A stretch of DNA of 58,883 nucleotides, from the NCBI GenBank assembly GCA_910588225.1, contig CAJUQT010000024.1:1-58883 (forward strand), given 5' to 3'. Within the stretch, counting starts at the first letter, position 1. Each line of letters begins with the position of its first letter. This stretch comes from an uncultured Acetatifactor sp. GTDB lineage: Bacteria; Bacillota; Clostridia; Lachnospirales; Lachnospiraceae. Under the pieces are notes generated by a model that had not been told where the DNA came from, did not search any database, and saw only the letters and a list, made by a program, of their open reading frames with translations. Made by a program: the position numbers and the translations under genes. Of this stretch, positions 50,890 through 58,883 are shown piece by piece.

Positions 50890-51794
50890 TAATTCCCTCC
50901 ATCCTGATAGAAAGCCCAATATTCCGATGACCGGAAAATCAGCGCGGTAAGCGCCATGATAATGGCGAACATAATCCAGGAAAGCGCCGAAGAATAGCCC
51001 ATTTTCAGATAGGTAAAGCTGTTGTCATACAACATCATTCCGTACAGATAGGTGGATTTCAGCGGTCCTCCCTTCGTAATCAGGAACGGTGCCGCGAACT
51101 CCTGAAACGCATTGATCATCTGCATGATGATATTGAACAGAATAATGGGGGTAATCATTGGCACCGTAATCCTGAAGAACATCTTCACTCTCCCTGCACC
51201 GTCCACCTCCGCTGCCTCGTACAGATCCCGGGGAATCTGTTTCAGCGCCGCCAGGAACAGTACCATGGAAGAGCCGAACTGCCACACCGACAGCATACTG
51301 ATGGTAAACAGCGCATTCTGCGGACTTCCCAGCCAGTCCACCGCCGATATCCCCAGCTTTCCCAGCATCAGATTGATCAGGCCGTTCCTGTTGAAGAGGA
51401 ATCTCCACAGAATGGAGATTCCCACGCTGCCGCCCAGAATGGACGGCAGATAGTACAATACCTTAAATGCTCCGATGCCCCGGACCTTCATATTCAACAG
51501 CATGGCAATCAGCAACGCGAACGCCAGCTTCAGCGGCACGGAAACCACCACATACAGCACTGTCACCTTCAGGGACTGCACAAAAATCCTGTCATGGGTA
51601 AAAATTTCCCGAAAGTTTTCCAGGCCTACAAAATTCCAGGACTTCAGCATGGAAAGGTCCGTAAAGGAGTAAAAAAACGAGGCTGCCAGGGGCCAGGCCT
51701 GGAATACCAGAAACCCGATGATCCATGGCGCAATATACAGAAATGCCACATAGTCGCTCTTTTTATACCGATGTCCGGTCCTGCTTTGTCTCAT
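50889..51794 (-). CDS. Sugar ABC transporter permease (MalF/UgpA type)
   Basis: A 301-residue permease starting YVAFLYIAPWIIGFLVFQAW, with the EAA loop DLYEAAEVDGAGRVKMFFRI. AAAGGAG precedes ATG. It lies between the binding protein gene (27-base gap) and the second permease (TAATG junction). Confidence 0.92.
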   Translation of the reverse strand: MRQSRTGHRYKKSDYVAFLYIAPWIIGFLVFQAWPLAASFFYSFTDLSMLKSWNFVGLENFREIFTHDRIFVQSLKVTVLYVVVSVPLKLAFALLIAMLLNMKVRGIGAFKVLYYLPSILGGSVGISILWRFLFNRNGLINLMLGKLGISAVDWLGSPQNALFTISMLSVWQFGSSMVLFLAALKQIPRDLYEAAEVDGAGRVKMFFRITVPMITPIILFNIIMQMINAFQEFAAPFLITKGGPLKSTYLYGMMLYDNSFTYLKMGYSSALSWIMFAIIMALTALIFRSSEYWAFYQDGGN

Positions 51795-51821
51795 CTTCCA
51801 CTCCTTTCCACGGCCCCGCCA

Positions 51822-53123
51822 TTACTCCTCATTTCCCTTTTTCAGTTTCTCCAATGTATACACCAGGTCGTCATAAAGCTTTCGGCCTGCTTCCTCGGGC
51901 TCCATCTCCCCATATCCCACCTTGTGAGAATAATCGCTGATCACCGCCGCACACTCCGCATTCAATGTGGGACCGTTCTCCGGGCTTCCGCCGTCCGCCA
52001 GCGCCTGTTCCAGCATGGAAGATACCTGCGGAGAAATCAGTCCGTCCTTTTCCAGCTGCTCTCTTGCCTTGCTGTTGGCCGGAATTCCTCTGGTATCCCC
52101 GGTAATCTGGATGGCCTCCGGGTCATTCATGAACCAGTTGATAAAGGCGGCCGCCTCTTCCGGATGAGCGCAGGCCTTCGGAATCGCCAGCATCATGGTG
52201 GGCGCTATGGTAATAGAGGAATCCTTTGCTCCTTCTGCCACCACCCACCTCATAGTGTCGATTTCAAAAGGGGATGCCGACACGATGGAAGGAAGGTTGG
52301 AAGCGCTCAGCACCGACATGCCCCAGCTCCCCTCCAGCCAGTTGGGAATCTGGTCCGCAAATACGGTTTCATACAGTACACTTTCCTCGAAAGGCGGCAT
52401 GGTGCCTGTCTCCACCAGTTTCTGCACCATCTCCATGCACTCCACCAGATCCTCCGGCGTACAGATCAGTTCATACCCGTCATTGATCATGTTCTCGCCG
52501 TACTTCTGCTTAATGAGGTCTCTTGTCACGTATACCAGCACATCGTTGGTGAGGAACAGCAGATGGGCGTTGGCATCCTGCCCGTTCACCTTCTCTCCCG
52601 CCGCCAGAAGGTCTTCCCAGTCCCAGTCATTGGAAGCTGTCAGCCCATATTTCTCAAAAAATTCCGTGTTATACAGTGCGCCTCTGCCGTTGATGCCACA
52701 GGGAACACCTATGAGATACCCATCCTGTCCACAGTAATTGTCGATGAACTCCCGGTCAAAACTGGACAGATCAATCTGGTCGGAGAGGTCGTTGATATTG
52801 AGAAAGGGTTTCCCCTGAGCAATCAAGTCTCCAATCCATTTGTAGTCCACAGATACGATTTCCGGCTGGGTTCCACCTGACATCTGTGTCAGAAGCTTCT
52901 GATAATAGGAGTCAAATCCCATGTACTCATACTCAATGATCACATTTTCATTCAGCTCCATATACCGCTCAATGGCCTTGATGGTGGCCTCATGCCGGGT
53001 ATCGCCTCCCCACCAGGAAAATCTCAGCGTAATCGGTTCCTCTTTTTTACCCTGACAGCCCGTAAGCAGCATTGTCAGCATCGTCAGCACACATACCGAA
53101 CAGATCATTCGTTTCACTTTCAT
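51822..53123 (-). CDS. Sugar ABC transporter solute-binding lipoprotein
   Basis: A 433-residue family-1 binding protein: signal peptide with lipobox LLTGC, then LRFSWWGGDTRHEATIKAIE, IPVGIN-type strand (IGVPCGINGRGALYNTEFFE) and EEAAAFINWFMNDPEA. GGAGGAG precedes ATG. First gene of the importer operon, divergent from the two-component system. Confidence 0.93.
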   Translation of the reverse strand: MKVKRMICSVCVLTMLTMLLTGCQGKKEEPITLRFSWWGGDTRHEATIKAIERYMELNENVIIEYEYMGFDSYYQKLLTQMSGGTQPEIVSVDYKWIGDLIAQGKPFLNINDLSDQIDLSSFDREFIDNYCGQDGYLIGVPCGINGRGALYNTEFFEKYGLTASNDWDWEDLLAAGEKVNGQDANAHLLFLTNDVLVYVTRDLIKQKYGENMINDGYELICTPEDLVECMEMVQKLVETGTMPPFEESVLYETVFADQIPNWLEGSWGMSVLSASNLPSIVSASPFEIDTMRWVVAEGAKDSSITIAPTMMLAIPKACAHPEEAAAFINWFMNDPEAIQITGDTRGIPANSKAREQLEKDGLISPQVSSMLEQALADGGSPENGPTLNAECAAVISDYSHKVGYGEMEPEEAGRKLYDDLVYTLEKLKKGNEE

Positions 53124-53476
53124 ACGTCTCCTCCTCTTTCTTGTCCTGTCTTTTCCTTTGTCTAATCCTGCTTTTTCATTTTTCCGACAGTACCGTCAGA
53201 TATTGGCGGCAGTCGGATGGCCATTCCTGACTGCCACCTGTTTTGACGGGTGTCGGTGATTTTATCCTATCACGGCGGCTTTTGCGATAGTAGATGTGTT
53301 CCATCCGAAAAAGTGTCATTTTATACGATTGGGGGATAAAATTACCGAACAATTACCAATTGACAAACACCCCCCTATCCCTGAAAATAAAGTAAATAAC
53401 AGGCCTCCAAAGGAACAGCAGGTCTGGTAACGGATGACGCCCAATATGGCAGCGACAGGGGATAAGGAGCGGAAAA
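53124..53476. other. Divergent control region of the importer and the two-component system
   Basis: A 353-base region. A minus GTATAAAAT -10 (around 53330) without a good -35 suggests an activated promoter. Plus TTGACA at about 53374 lacks a well-placed -10. A stem GGCAGTC/GACTGCC (about 53213-53240) lies in the importer leader. No gene seen. Confidence 0.5.
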
Positions 53477-54208
53477 ATGTATAAACTCGGCATAGCGGAT
53501 GACGAACCCAAAATATTGACCGGCCTGCGTGATTTCTATCCCTGGGAAGACATGGGCTTTACCATCTGTACCCAGGCCCAGAATGGTCAGGAATTGTGGG
53601 AATATCTACAGAAAAATCCTCTGGATGTCATTCTCACCGATATCTCAATGCCGGTGATGAGCGGAATCGAGCTGGCTCAAAAGCTGGCCGGCTCATCGAC
53701 CATTATCGTCTTTTTAAGCGGATATGCCGACTTCCAATATGCGAAACAGGCCCTGCATTATAATGTCCATGATTATATCCTGAAACCGGTAAAATATCAG
53801 GAGCTTCTGGATGTTTTCCATAAAATACGGGGGATTCTGGACATGGAACAGACAGATGCCCCCGCCCCTGTCTGCTACTACCAGACCATTGTGGACAAGG
53901 TGAATCAATTTATCCTGGAGGACCTGCCCGAAGCCTCCCTGAAAAGTGCCGCCGCGAAGGTGCGGCTGAGTCCCGGCTATCTGTCCTCTCTGTATAAACA
54001 ACAGACAGGCCGGAACCTTTCTCAGTTTATTCTGGAAGCCAAAATGAACTGCGCCGGCAGAATGCTTTCCGACGGCGTTCTCAAGGTCTACCAGATCGCG
54101 GAAAAGCTGGGATATGAAGACCCGAAGAACTTTACGAGAGCGTTTCGTAGTTTTTACGGCTGCTCGCCCAGAGAATACAAAGGCGGTGGATTCTATGAAG
54201 ACAGTTAA
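53477..54208 (+). CDS. YesN-type response regulator with AraC DNA-binding domain
   Basis: A 243-residue regulator. Receiver: acidic pocket ADDEPKIL, phospho-Asp in VILTDISMPVMSG, Lys in DYILKPV; C-terminal AraC domain (LKSAAAKVRLSPGYLSSLYK, KVYQIAEKLGYEDPKNFTRA). It is compact compared with typical YesN proteins (over 400 residues), lacking their central domain. Probably activates the divergent importer operon. AAGGAG precedes ATG; its end overlaps the kinase start by 14 bases. Confidence 0.92.
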   Translation: MYKLGIADDEPKILTGLRDFYPWEDMGFTICTQAQNGQELWEYLQKNPLDVILTDISMPVMSGIELAQKLAGSSTIIVFLSGYADFQYAKQALHYNVHDYILKPVKYQELLDVFHKIRGILDMEQTDAPAPVCYYQTIVDKVNQFILEDLPEASLKSAAAKVRLSPGYLSSLYKQQTGRNLSQFILEAKMNCAGRMLSDGVLKVYQIAEKLGYEDPKNFTRAFRSFYGCSPREYKGGGFYEDS

Positions 54209-55937
54209 TGTGAAAAAACAGTTTGTGAAGAAGAATTTTCTCATTCTGTTCAGTGCTTTCGTTCTGCCCACACTGATTCTGGGCTCCCTGATGGTGTATC
54301 TTTCCTGGCGGAATGTGGAGCGCGACGCCCGCCGGAGGCTGGAAAACACAGTCAGCCTTGCGGAAGAGCATCTGCATTCTCTCACTGATGAAAGCAAGGC
54401 TGTAAATGTGTATATAGAGAGCAATCAGCTGCTCTCCAGCCTGAGCCGCATGCTGGACAGCAAATCCATTCAATATCCTGAAATGATTGCTTTCCGGCAC
54501 TTCTCCGCTTTTATCAATTCCATTGTCTACTCCAATGCCCTGATAGACTCCATCTATCTCTATCTCCCCAATTCCCTGGACAGAGTCTATACCTCGGCGG
54601 GCAATTTTGTCTTCCTTGAAAGCCTTACCGACCAGGAATGGGTAGACATGCTGTCCTCCGGCGGCGCCGGACAGCGGCTCTGCGCCCGGGTCAAAACGGA
54701 TTACCCTTTTGAGACACCCAGGCAGGTTCTCACCGTATTCAACACTTTCCATAACTTCCAGGGCGGAAGTGTTATCAATTTTTCGTCTGACAGTGTTCGT
54801 CACACCTATGATTCCATGCTTTTTTATGAGGGTCAGGGCCTCTTCCTCCTGGATTCGGACAATCATATCCTGGTCCATAACGCTAAACTCTCCGAGGAAG
54901 AAATCAGTCTATGGAGCCAGTCCTTTCTGGAGGACACCTTCGTAGACTATCATCTGGTCCATACGGCGGAGTATCCGGAATATGGTCTGCGCCTTGTGAC
55001 AGCAGTGCCCAACCGGATTCTGTACCATTCCGCCATCCAGAATGCTCAGCTCACTATCATTATCACCCTGATGATTGCACTGATTACCGTGATACTCGCC
55101 TATATGCTGTCTCTGAACAGCTATCATCAGTTGAACCAGATTGTCTCTCTCCTGGACAGTGCCGCCAGAAAAGAGCCGCTGCCGGAAGTGGAATACAACA
55201 CTCGTGACATGTATTCCCAGATTCTACACAACATCATCCGGATTTTCCTGGAAAATAATTATCTGCAGATTCAGCTGTCCGAGAGAAAGCTCCGTCTGCA
55301 GACCGCCCAGCTCCAGGCGCTGCAGTACCAGATCAATCCTCACTTTCTGTACAATACCCTACAGACCATCAACTATGAAATCCTGGCCCTGACAAAGGGC
55401 AAACAGACTCACGCCAATCAGATGGTGGAAAATCTCTCCGATATCATGCGGTTCTCCCTGGAAGCTCCCAATACCTTTGTCACCCTGGACGAGGAGCTGG
55501 AACATTGCCGCAAATATGTGGAAATCCAGCAGGCCCGGTACGATAATGGCTTTCAGGTCCTCTGGGACATAGACGAAACCCTTGCCGAAACCATGATTCC
55601 CCGGCTTCTGCTGCAACCCCTGGTGGAAAATGCCATCGTTCACGGACTGAAGCAGACTTCGGGAAATGGCCGTATCAAGATTACCGTCCGGAAAAAGTAT
55701 CATGATGCGTCTATCGAAGTCCGTATCTGCGATAATGGCTCCGGCATCCCCGCCCGCAGGCTTCGCGAAATCCGCCAGCGGCTCCGGGAAAGCGATCTGG
55801 AATATACCTCCGCCCATATCGGTCTGCCCAACTGCTGCCAGAGGCTCCTTCTCACTTACTCTCCGGAAAGCATGCTCCATATACGGAGCAAGGAGGGCAT
55901 GGGAACCCTTGTGTGGTTCCGTCTGCCCTCCTCGTAA
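54195..55937 (+). CDS. YesM/LytS-type sensor histidine kinase
   Basis: A 580-residue kinase. Two helices (about 15-35 and 285-305) enclose an extracytoplasmic dCache-like sensor; after the second helix come a HAMP-like stretch and the His_kinase domain with LQYQINPHFLYNTLQTINYE (phospho-His) and HATPase_c (LLLQPLVENAIVHGLKQ, RICDNGSGIP). ATG 54195 overlaps the regulator gene. Such pairs sense oligosaccharides and control neighbouring importers. Confidence 0.93.
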   Translation: MKTVNVKKQFVKKNFLILFSAFVLPTLILGSLMVYLSWRNVERDARRRLENTVSLAEEHLHSLTDESKAVNVYIESNQLLSSLSRMLDSKSIQYPEMIAFRHFSAFINSIVYSNALIDSIYLYLPNSLDRVYTSAGNFVFLESLTDQEWVDMLSSGGAGQRLCARVKTDYPFETPRQVLTVFNTFHNFQGGSVINFSSDSVRHTYDSMLFYEGQGLFLLDSDNHILVHNAKLSEEEISLWSQSFLEDTFVDYHLVHTAEYPEYGLRLVTAVPNRILYHSAIQNAQLTIIITLMIALITVILAYMLSLNSYHQLNQIVSLLDSAARKEPLPEVEYNTRDMYSQILHNIIRIFLENNYLQIQLSERKLRLQTAQLQALQYQINPHFLYNTLQTINYEILALTKGKQTHANQMVENLSDIMRFSLEAPNTFVTLDEELEHCRKYVEIQQARYDNGFQVLWDIDETLAETMIPRLLLQPLVENAIVHGLKQTSGNGRIKITVRKKYHDASIEVRICDNGSGIPARRLREIRQRLRESDLEYTSAHIGLPNCCQRLLLTYSPESMLHIRSKEGMGTLVWFRLPSS

Positions 55938-56137
55938 TTTGTTTCTGTATCTCTCCGGTTTCTTTATCTCTCCGGCATTACGTGACATCTCATTCTAGCT
56001 TTATTCGGATAGATATACTGCACTTTATTCCTTTTTTCCGACTTGCCGTGTCGCTTTTCAGTCCGGAATTTCCTTGTTTTCCGCACGCAAAATGCTGTAA
56101 AATACACAATGCAAACATTCTCCTGTCGCCCGATACT

Positions 56138-57244
56138 TTAGTCCAGCACCCCCGAAACCGGCAGATTCTTCATTGGCTCTCTCCTCTGATAAGGGGAAGC
56201 CAGCTCTATACAGCGTCCCTCTGCACTGCTCTTCTCAAAGGTAGTGAGAATCTCCAGCACATGAAGGGTCTGCTGTACGTCCGCCCGGAACTCCCGCTCC
56301 TCCCGCAGGGCCTTCGCCATATCCGCAACGCCCAGTCCTCTGCTGTTCTCCTTATAGTCATACAGAAGCGGCATCTCCTTAAAGCTTCCGTCCTCCGGCC
56401 GAAGCAGCCAGATACTGCCGCCAAAGCCGTTGGGATCCGGCACTCTCAGTGTCCCCTTCGTCCCGTAAATCTCCAGAAAGGCCTGACGGTCATAGTAAAC
56501 GTCAAAAGTGGTAAGCACTGTTCCGATGGCTCCGTTCTCGAACCTCAGCAATCCTGTGGTATGAGTGGGCACTTCCACGTCCACCACTGTGCCCTTTTTC
56601 GGCTGGCTTGTGATGATTCTCTGTTCAAAAGCCCGTCCGGTCATCCCTGTGATTTCCTTCACCCTTCCCACCAGATTCACCAGCGCCGTCATATAGTAAG
56701 GTCCCATGTCCATCATGGGACCGCCACCGTACTGATAGTAGAATTCCGGCGCCGGATGCCAGCTCTCATGGCCGTGGCAGACCATTCTCGCCTCCGCTCC
56801 GATCACATTTCCAATCAGCCCGTCGTCAATCAGTCTCCGGCAGGTCTGAATGCCTGCGCCCAGAAAGGTATCCGGCGCTCCGCCCAGCAGGAGTCCCTTC
56901 TCCTTCGCCAGCGCCGCCAGCTGTGCGCCCTCCTCATAGGTGGCCGCCAGAGGCTTCTCACTGTACACATGCTTGCCTGCCTCCAAAGCCGCTTTTGTGG
57001 TGGTGAAATGCTCGTTGGGACGAGTCAGATTCAGGATAATCTCGATTTCCGCGTCCGCAAGCATTTCCTCCATGGTACCATACACTTTGGAAATACCGTA
57101 TTCTTCTGCGGCCTCCTGTGCCTTCTCCCGGAAAAGGTCGCAGACACCCACAACCTCCACCTCCTGAAACAAGCCGGTGAGGTTCTTAAAATAAATACCG
57201 CTGATGGCTCCTGTGCCCAGTACGCCTATTTTTACTTTCTCCAT
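56138..57244 (-). CDS. Gfo/Idh/MocA family oxidoreductase
   Basis: A 368-residue NAD(P)-dependent sugar dehydrogenase-like protein. Rossmann start KIGVLGTGAISGIYFKNL, EKPLAATYEEG with the catalytic Lys, and GGPMMDMGPYYMTALVNLVG. ATG 57244 has GGATGGAAAA upstream; a longer reading to 57310 is not supported. Substrate unknown. Same strand as the ThuA-like gene (about 130 bases apart). Confidence 0.92.
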   Translation of the reverse strand: MEKVKIGVLGTGAISGIYFKNLTGLFQEVEVVGVCDLFREKAQEAAEEYGISKVYGTMEEMLADAEIEIILNLTRPNEHFTTTKAALEAGKHVYSEKPLAATYEEGAQLAALAKEKGLLLGGAPDTFLGAGIQTCRRLIDDGLIGNVIGAEARMVCHGHESWHPAPEFYYQYGGGPMMDMGPYYMTALVNLVGRVKEITGMTGRAFEQRIITSQPKKGTVVDVEVPTHTTGLLRFENGAIGTVLTTFDVYYDRQAFLEIYGTKGTLRVPDPNGFGGSIWLLRPEDGSFKEMPLLYDYKENSRGLGVADMAKALREEREFRADVQQTLHVLEILTTFEKSSAEGRCIELASPYQRREPMKNLPVSGVLD

Positions 57245-57378
57245 AAGTTTTCCATCCTCTCTCCTGATACACTGCCGTTTGACCGTTTTCTGCCGTAAAT
57301 CCCCCTCCAATTATAGAGTTACGGAACGGTTCCTCCCGTCCTGGCTTCTATCATATGTACATATTATACCGCCTTATA

Positions 57379-58110
57379 TCAATACATTTTCGCAGTATTC
57401 TCAAAACGTTCCGTTGTCAATCCGTGTTCCACCGCATAGGCCTTGCCTTCCGCCGCCCACACAAGTCCTCTCTCCATCAGAATTCCTGCGTTGGGGAATT
57501 TCTCGAACACATCGTCATGGTGTCCCAGAGAGCAGTAGAACACCCTGCCGTTCCCCCAGAATTTCGTCCAGGCCACAGGCATGTCAACCACCTTATTGGA
57601 AATGTGATAATAATTCACCACCGGGAATCTGGTAGTGGCCAACACTTCCACCGCCGGGTCCACATGGAGATAATAGTGCTCGCTGCACACATGGAAATCC
57701 TCCAGACCCTCCACAATAGGGCTGGATCCCTTGCAGATATTCACCGTATAGTCAATTCCGTCTCCGCCCGGATGGCTGACCCACTGTCCCCCAGTCATAA
57801 ATTGCCATTCCACATCCTGCCTGAAAGCATCGCACATTCCTCCGTGACATCCGGCAAGTCCCGTTCCCGCCGCCACCGCAAGGCTGATATTCTTGCGGTA
57901 CTCCGACTTAATCTCCCCCATGGTCCAACAGGGGACAATCAAGTCCATCTCCATCAGCTTCCCGCCGTCCGCCAGAACGTCCTGACTGTCATACACTTCG
58001 CAGGTGTAGCCATGCCGCTCAAGCATTCCTTTAAACCGCTGCGCCACCAGCGCAGGCTCGTGTCCGTCCCATCCGCCCTGGAAAATCAGTGCCTGCTTCT
58101 TCGTTTCCAT
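57379..58110 (-). CDS. ThuA domain protein
   Basis: A 243-residue protein with the ThuA (trehalose utilisation, class I amidotransferase-like) fold: ALIFQGGWDGHEPALVAQRF, GLAGCHGGMCDAF (nucleophile-elbow-like Cys), and RVFYCSLGHHDDVFEKFPNA. ThuA-like proteins often accompany Gfo/Idh dehydrogenases in sugar keto-derivative pathways, as here. AAGGAGG lies before ATG. Activity unknown. Confidence 0.9.
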   Translation of the reverse strand: METKKQALIFQGGWDGHEPALVAQRFKGMLERHGYTCEVYDSQDVLADGGKLMEMDLIVPCWTMGEIKSEYRKNISLAVAAGTGLAGCHGGMCDAFRQDVEWQFMTGGQWVSHPGGDGIDYTVNICKGSSPIVEGLEDFHVCSEHYYLHVDPAVEVLATTRFPVVNYYHISNKVVDMPVAWTKFWGNGRVFYCSLGHHDDVFEKFPNAGILMERGLVWAAEGKAYAVEHGLTTERFENTAKMY

Positions 58111-58372
58111 AAAAATCCCTCCTTGTGACGTATTTTGTCAGCAACTTGTTCTGGAATTGCCGGCAAATTAAGCTGTAGATACATTGCCGTTTCCGACTTT
58201 TCAGTATCTTACGACTGAACTGTCTCTGCTGTCTGACAGTTATTACTTGCAGTATAGCAGAATTTTGTATGGAAAGATTGTCAGAAAGGCAATAAAACAA
58301 GTCATCTGTTGCAGTGTGTTTAGTGTCTGCAAGCGTTTCTTTTACCTTCCACTTTCTAACGAATGCTTTCGC

Positions 58373-58730
58373 CTACTCGGTCGTATCCACAATTACAATG
58401 CTGGAGTTCCCTTGCCTTGCCTGCTCTATTACCGCTGCCATCAGCTTCTTAAAAGATCCGTAAGAGGAAGTAGCTCCGGTCAGAGCATCAATCTCTTCCT
58501 CTCCCTGTCCATCTAAAAGCTGACCTGCATAGAAGCGGGTATACTCATTCGGATAAGTACCGGTACCATGCAGCATCGCCTGCATATATGTATTGTCCCA
58601 GCTCTTAACAAAACCGCTGGCATTTTCCGCATTATATTCCACCGAAACAATGATAGTGCCTTTCCACGATAATTTTTGTGGATGGGTGCTGTCGGATGGC
58701 TCCTTGCTGTGTATTGCTGTCTTTGCTCAT
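58373..58730 (-). pseudogene. Decayed FMN-binding domain protein
   Basis: The frame ending at 58373 encodes EPSDSTHPQKLSWKGTIIVS, then SGFVKSWDNTYMQAMLHGTG, and IDALTGATSSYGSFKKLMAA, the FMN-binding domain with its TGAT(S) flavinylation motif, and a normal C-terminus. It has no start in its own frame before a TGA. An ATG with AAAGGAG at 58730 is in another frame (reads MSKDSNTQQGAIRQHPS and stops at 58632), so a +1 shift would be needed. The signal peptide and first part are missing, so I read it as a truncated, frameshifted remnant. Confidence 0.6.
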
Positions 58731-58754
58731 AAATCTGCTCCTTTACAATAAAAT

Positions 58755-58782
58755 AGAGCGCATAGACTGTTCTATACGCTCT
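58755..58782 (-). terminator. Terminator at the right edge
   Basis: AGAGCG-t-ATAGA pairs with TCTAT-g-CGCTCT and is followed on the minus strand by ATTTTATTG; likely ends a gene that enters from the right. Confidence 0.65.
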
Positions 58783-58841
58783 GACGCTGTGTTACTTATT
58801 CAGTTGTGATTGTAATAATGGTTGTTTAGACAAACTGGAAT

Positions 58842-58883
58842 TTAAGCCCTCACATAATCTGTAAGAAAATTCTCGATATCTGT
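58842..58883 (-). CDS. Possible C-terminal end of a gene entering from the right
   Basis: A minus-strand frame reads TDIENFLTDYVRA then TAA, 60 bases before the terminator at 58755-58782. Only 13 residues are visible, so no function can be given. Confidence 0.3.
   Translation of the reverse strand, partial: TDIENFLTDYVRA

Noticed and set aside
49780..50892. 370-residue plus-strand open frame
   Set aside because: Antisense to the MalG-type permease; His/Gln/Arg-rich low-quality composition.
51594..52880. 428-residue plus-strand open frame
   Set aside because: Antisense to the importer permease and solute-binding protein genes; no motif, promoter or ribosome site.
55913..57298. 461-residue plus-strand open frame
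   Set aside because: Antisense to the Gfo/Idh/MocA gene; composition typical of a shadow frame.
58325..58345. Catabolite-response (CcpA cre) site near the ThuA-like gene
   Set aside because: Only the core AAGCGTTT fits; the flanks differ from the consensus at three or more positions.
1..58883. tRNA, rRNA, CRISPR array, prophage or replication origin
   Set aside because: No cloverleaf, rRNA stretch, spaced repeat array, phage module or DnaA-box cluster was noticed by eye; a covariance-model search would be the decisive test for small RNAs.

Overview
The window looks like chromosome from a Gram-positive, strictly anaerobic gut clostridium of the Lachnospiraceae type. Pointers are the gene order gdpP-rplI-dnaB and yicC-remA-gmk-rpoZ, LL-diaminopimelate aminotransferase, MecA, a BofA-like protein, class B sortase with a VPKTG substrate, lipobox solute-binding proteins, AGGAGG-type ribosome sites and a pyruvate formate-lyase operon. 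No tRNA, rRNA, CRISPR array or insertion sequence was seen. The species call is inference.

Layout. 169-5854 (minus): a Tad/Flp pilus assembly operon (prepilin peptidase, CpaE-like, CpaF, TadB, TadC, Flp pilin) preceded by a BofA-like gene; the operon continues off the left edge. 6093-11487 (minus): a housekeeping operon yicC-remA-gmk-rpoZ-rimO-pgsA-cinA with a clear promoter and terminator. 11668-15151 (minus): a DUF6056-like membrane protein and the dapF-dapL lysine/meso-DAP genes. 15438-19355 (minus): a hybrid histidine kinase followed by a solute-binding lipoprotein. 19556-24061: cell-envelope genes (amidase, sortase B and its anchored substrate, a GH18 hydrolase with a WalR-type box). 24366-26174: a small unknown, mecA, and a DUF1858 redox protein.

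26440-30193 (plus) is the most striking part: a SPLIT pyruvate formate-lyase. The 678-residue main chain has the active-site Cys-Cys pair but stops before the glycyl-radical domain; that domain is a separate 80-residue protein two genes downstream. Between them sits a 67-residue protein that resembles the start of the radical domain but carries a cysteine cluster in place of the glycyl loop. PflA activase and a 2[4Fe-4S] ferredoxin complete the operon. The reading is that one small subunit donates the radical to the large chain, PflA installs it, and the ferredoxin may reduce PflA.

30246-36356 (minus): MerR-like regulator, dnaB, rplI, gdpP, then rpsR-ssb-rpsF. 36634-37633 (plus): a 50-residue CXXC membrane peptide overlapping a polyferredoxin membrane protein. 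37677-39845: a head-to-head pair (six-hairpin glycosidase-like, AraC-type) in which both 5' ends appear lost. 39829-46908: assorted small genes (DUF951, YdcF, DUF3781, sirtuin, ABC-2 type exporter, Rpn-type nuclease, MerR-type regulator). 46946-58110: a sugar-use region with aldo/keto reductase, an unusual TIM-barrel-like protein, a complete sugar ABC importer, a YesM/YesN-type two-component system, a Gfo/Idh/MocA oxidoreductase and a ThuA-like protein. The right edge holds a decayed FMN-binding protein gene and possibly the tail of one more gene.
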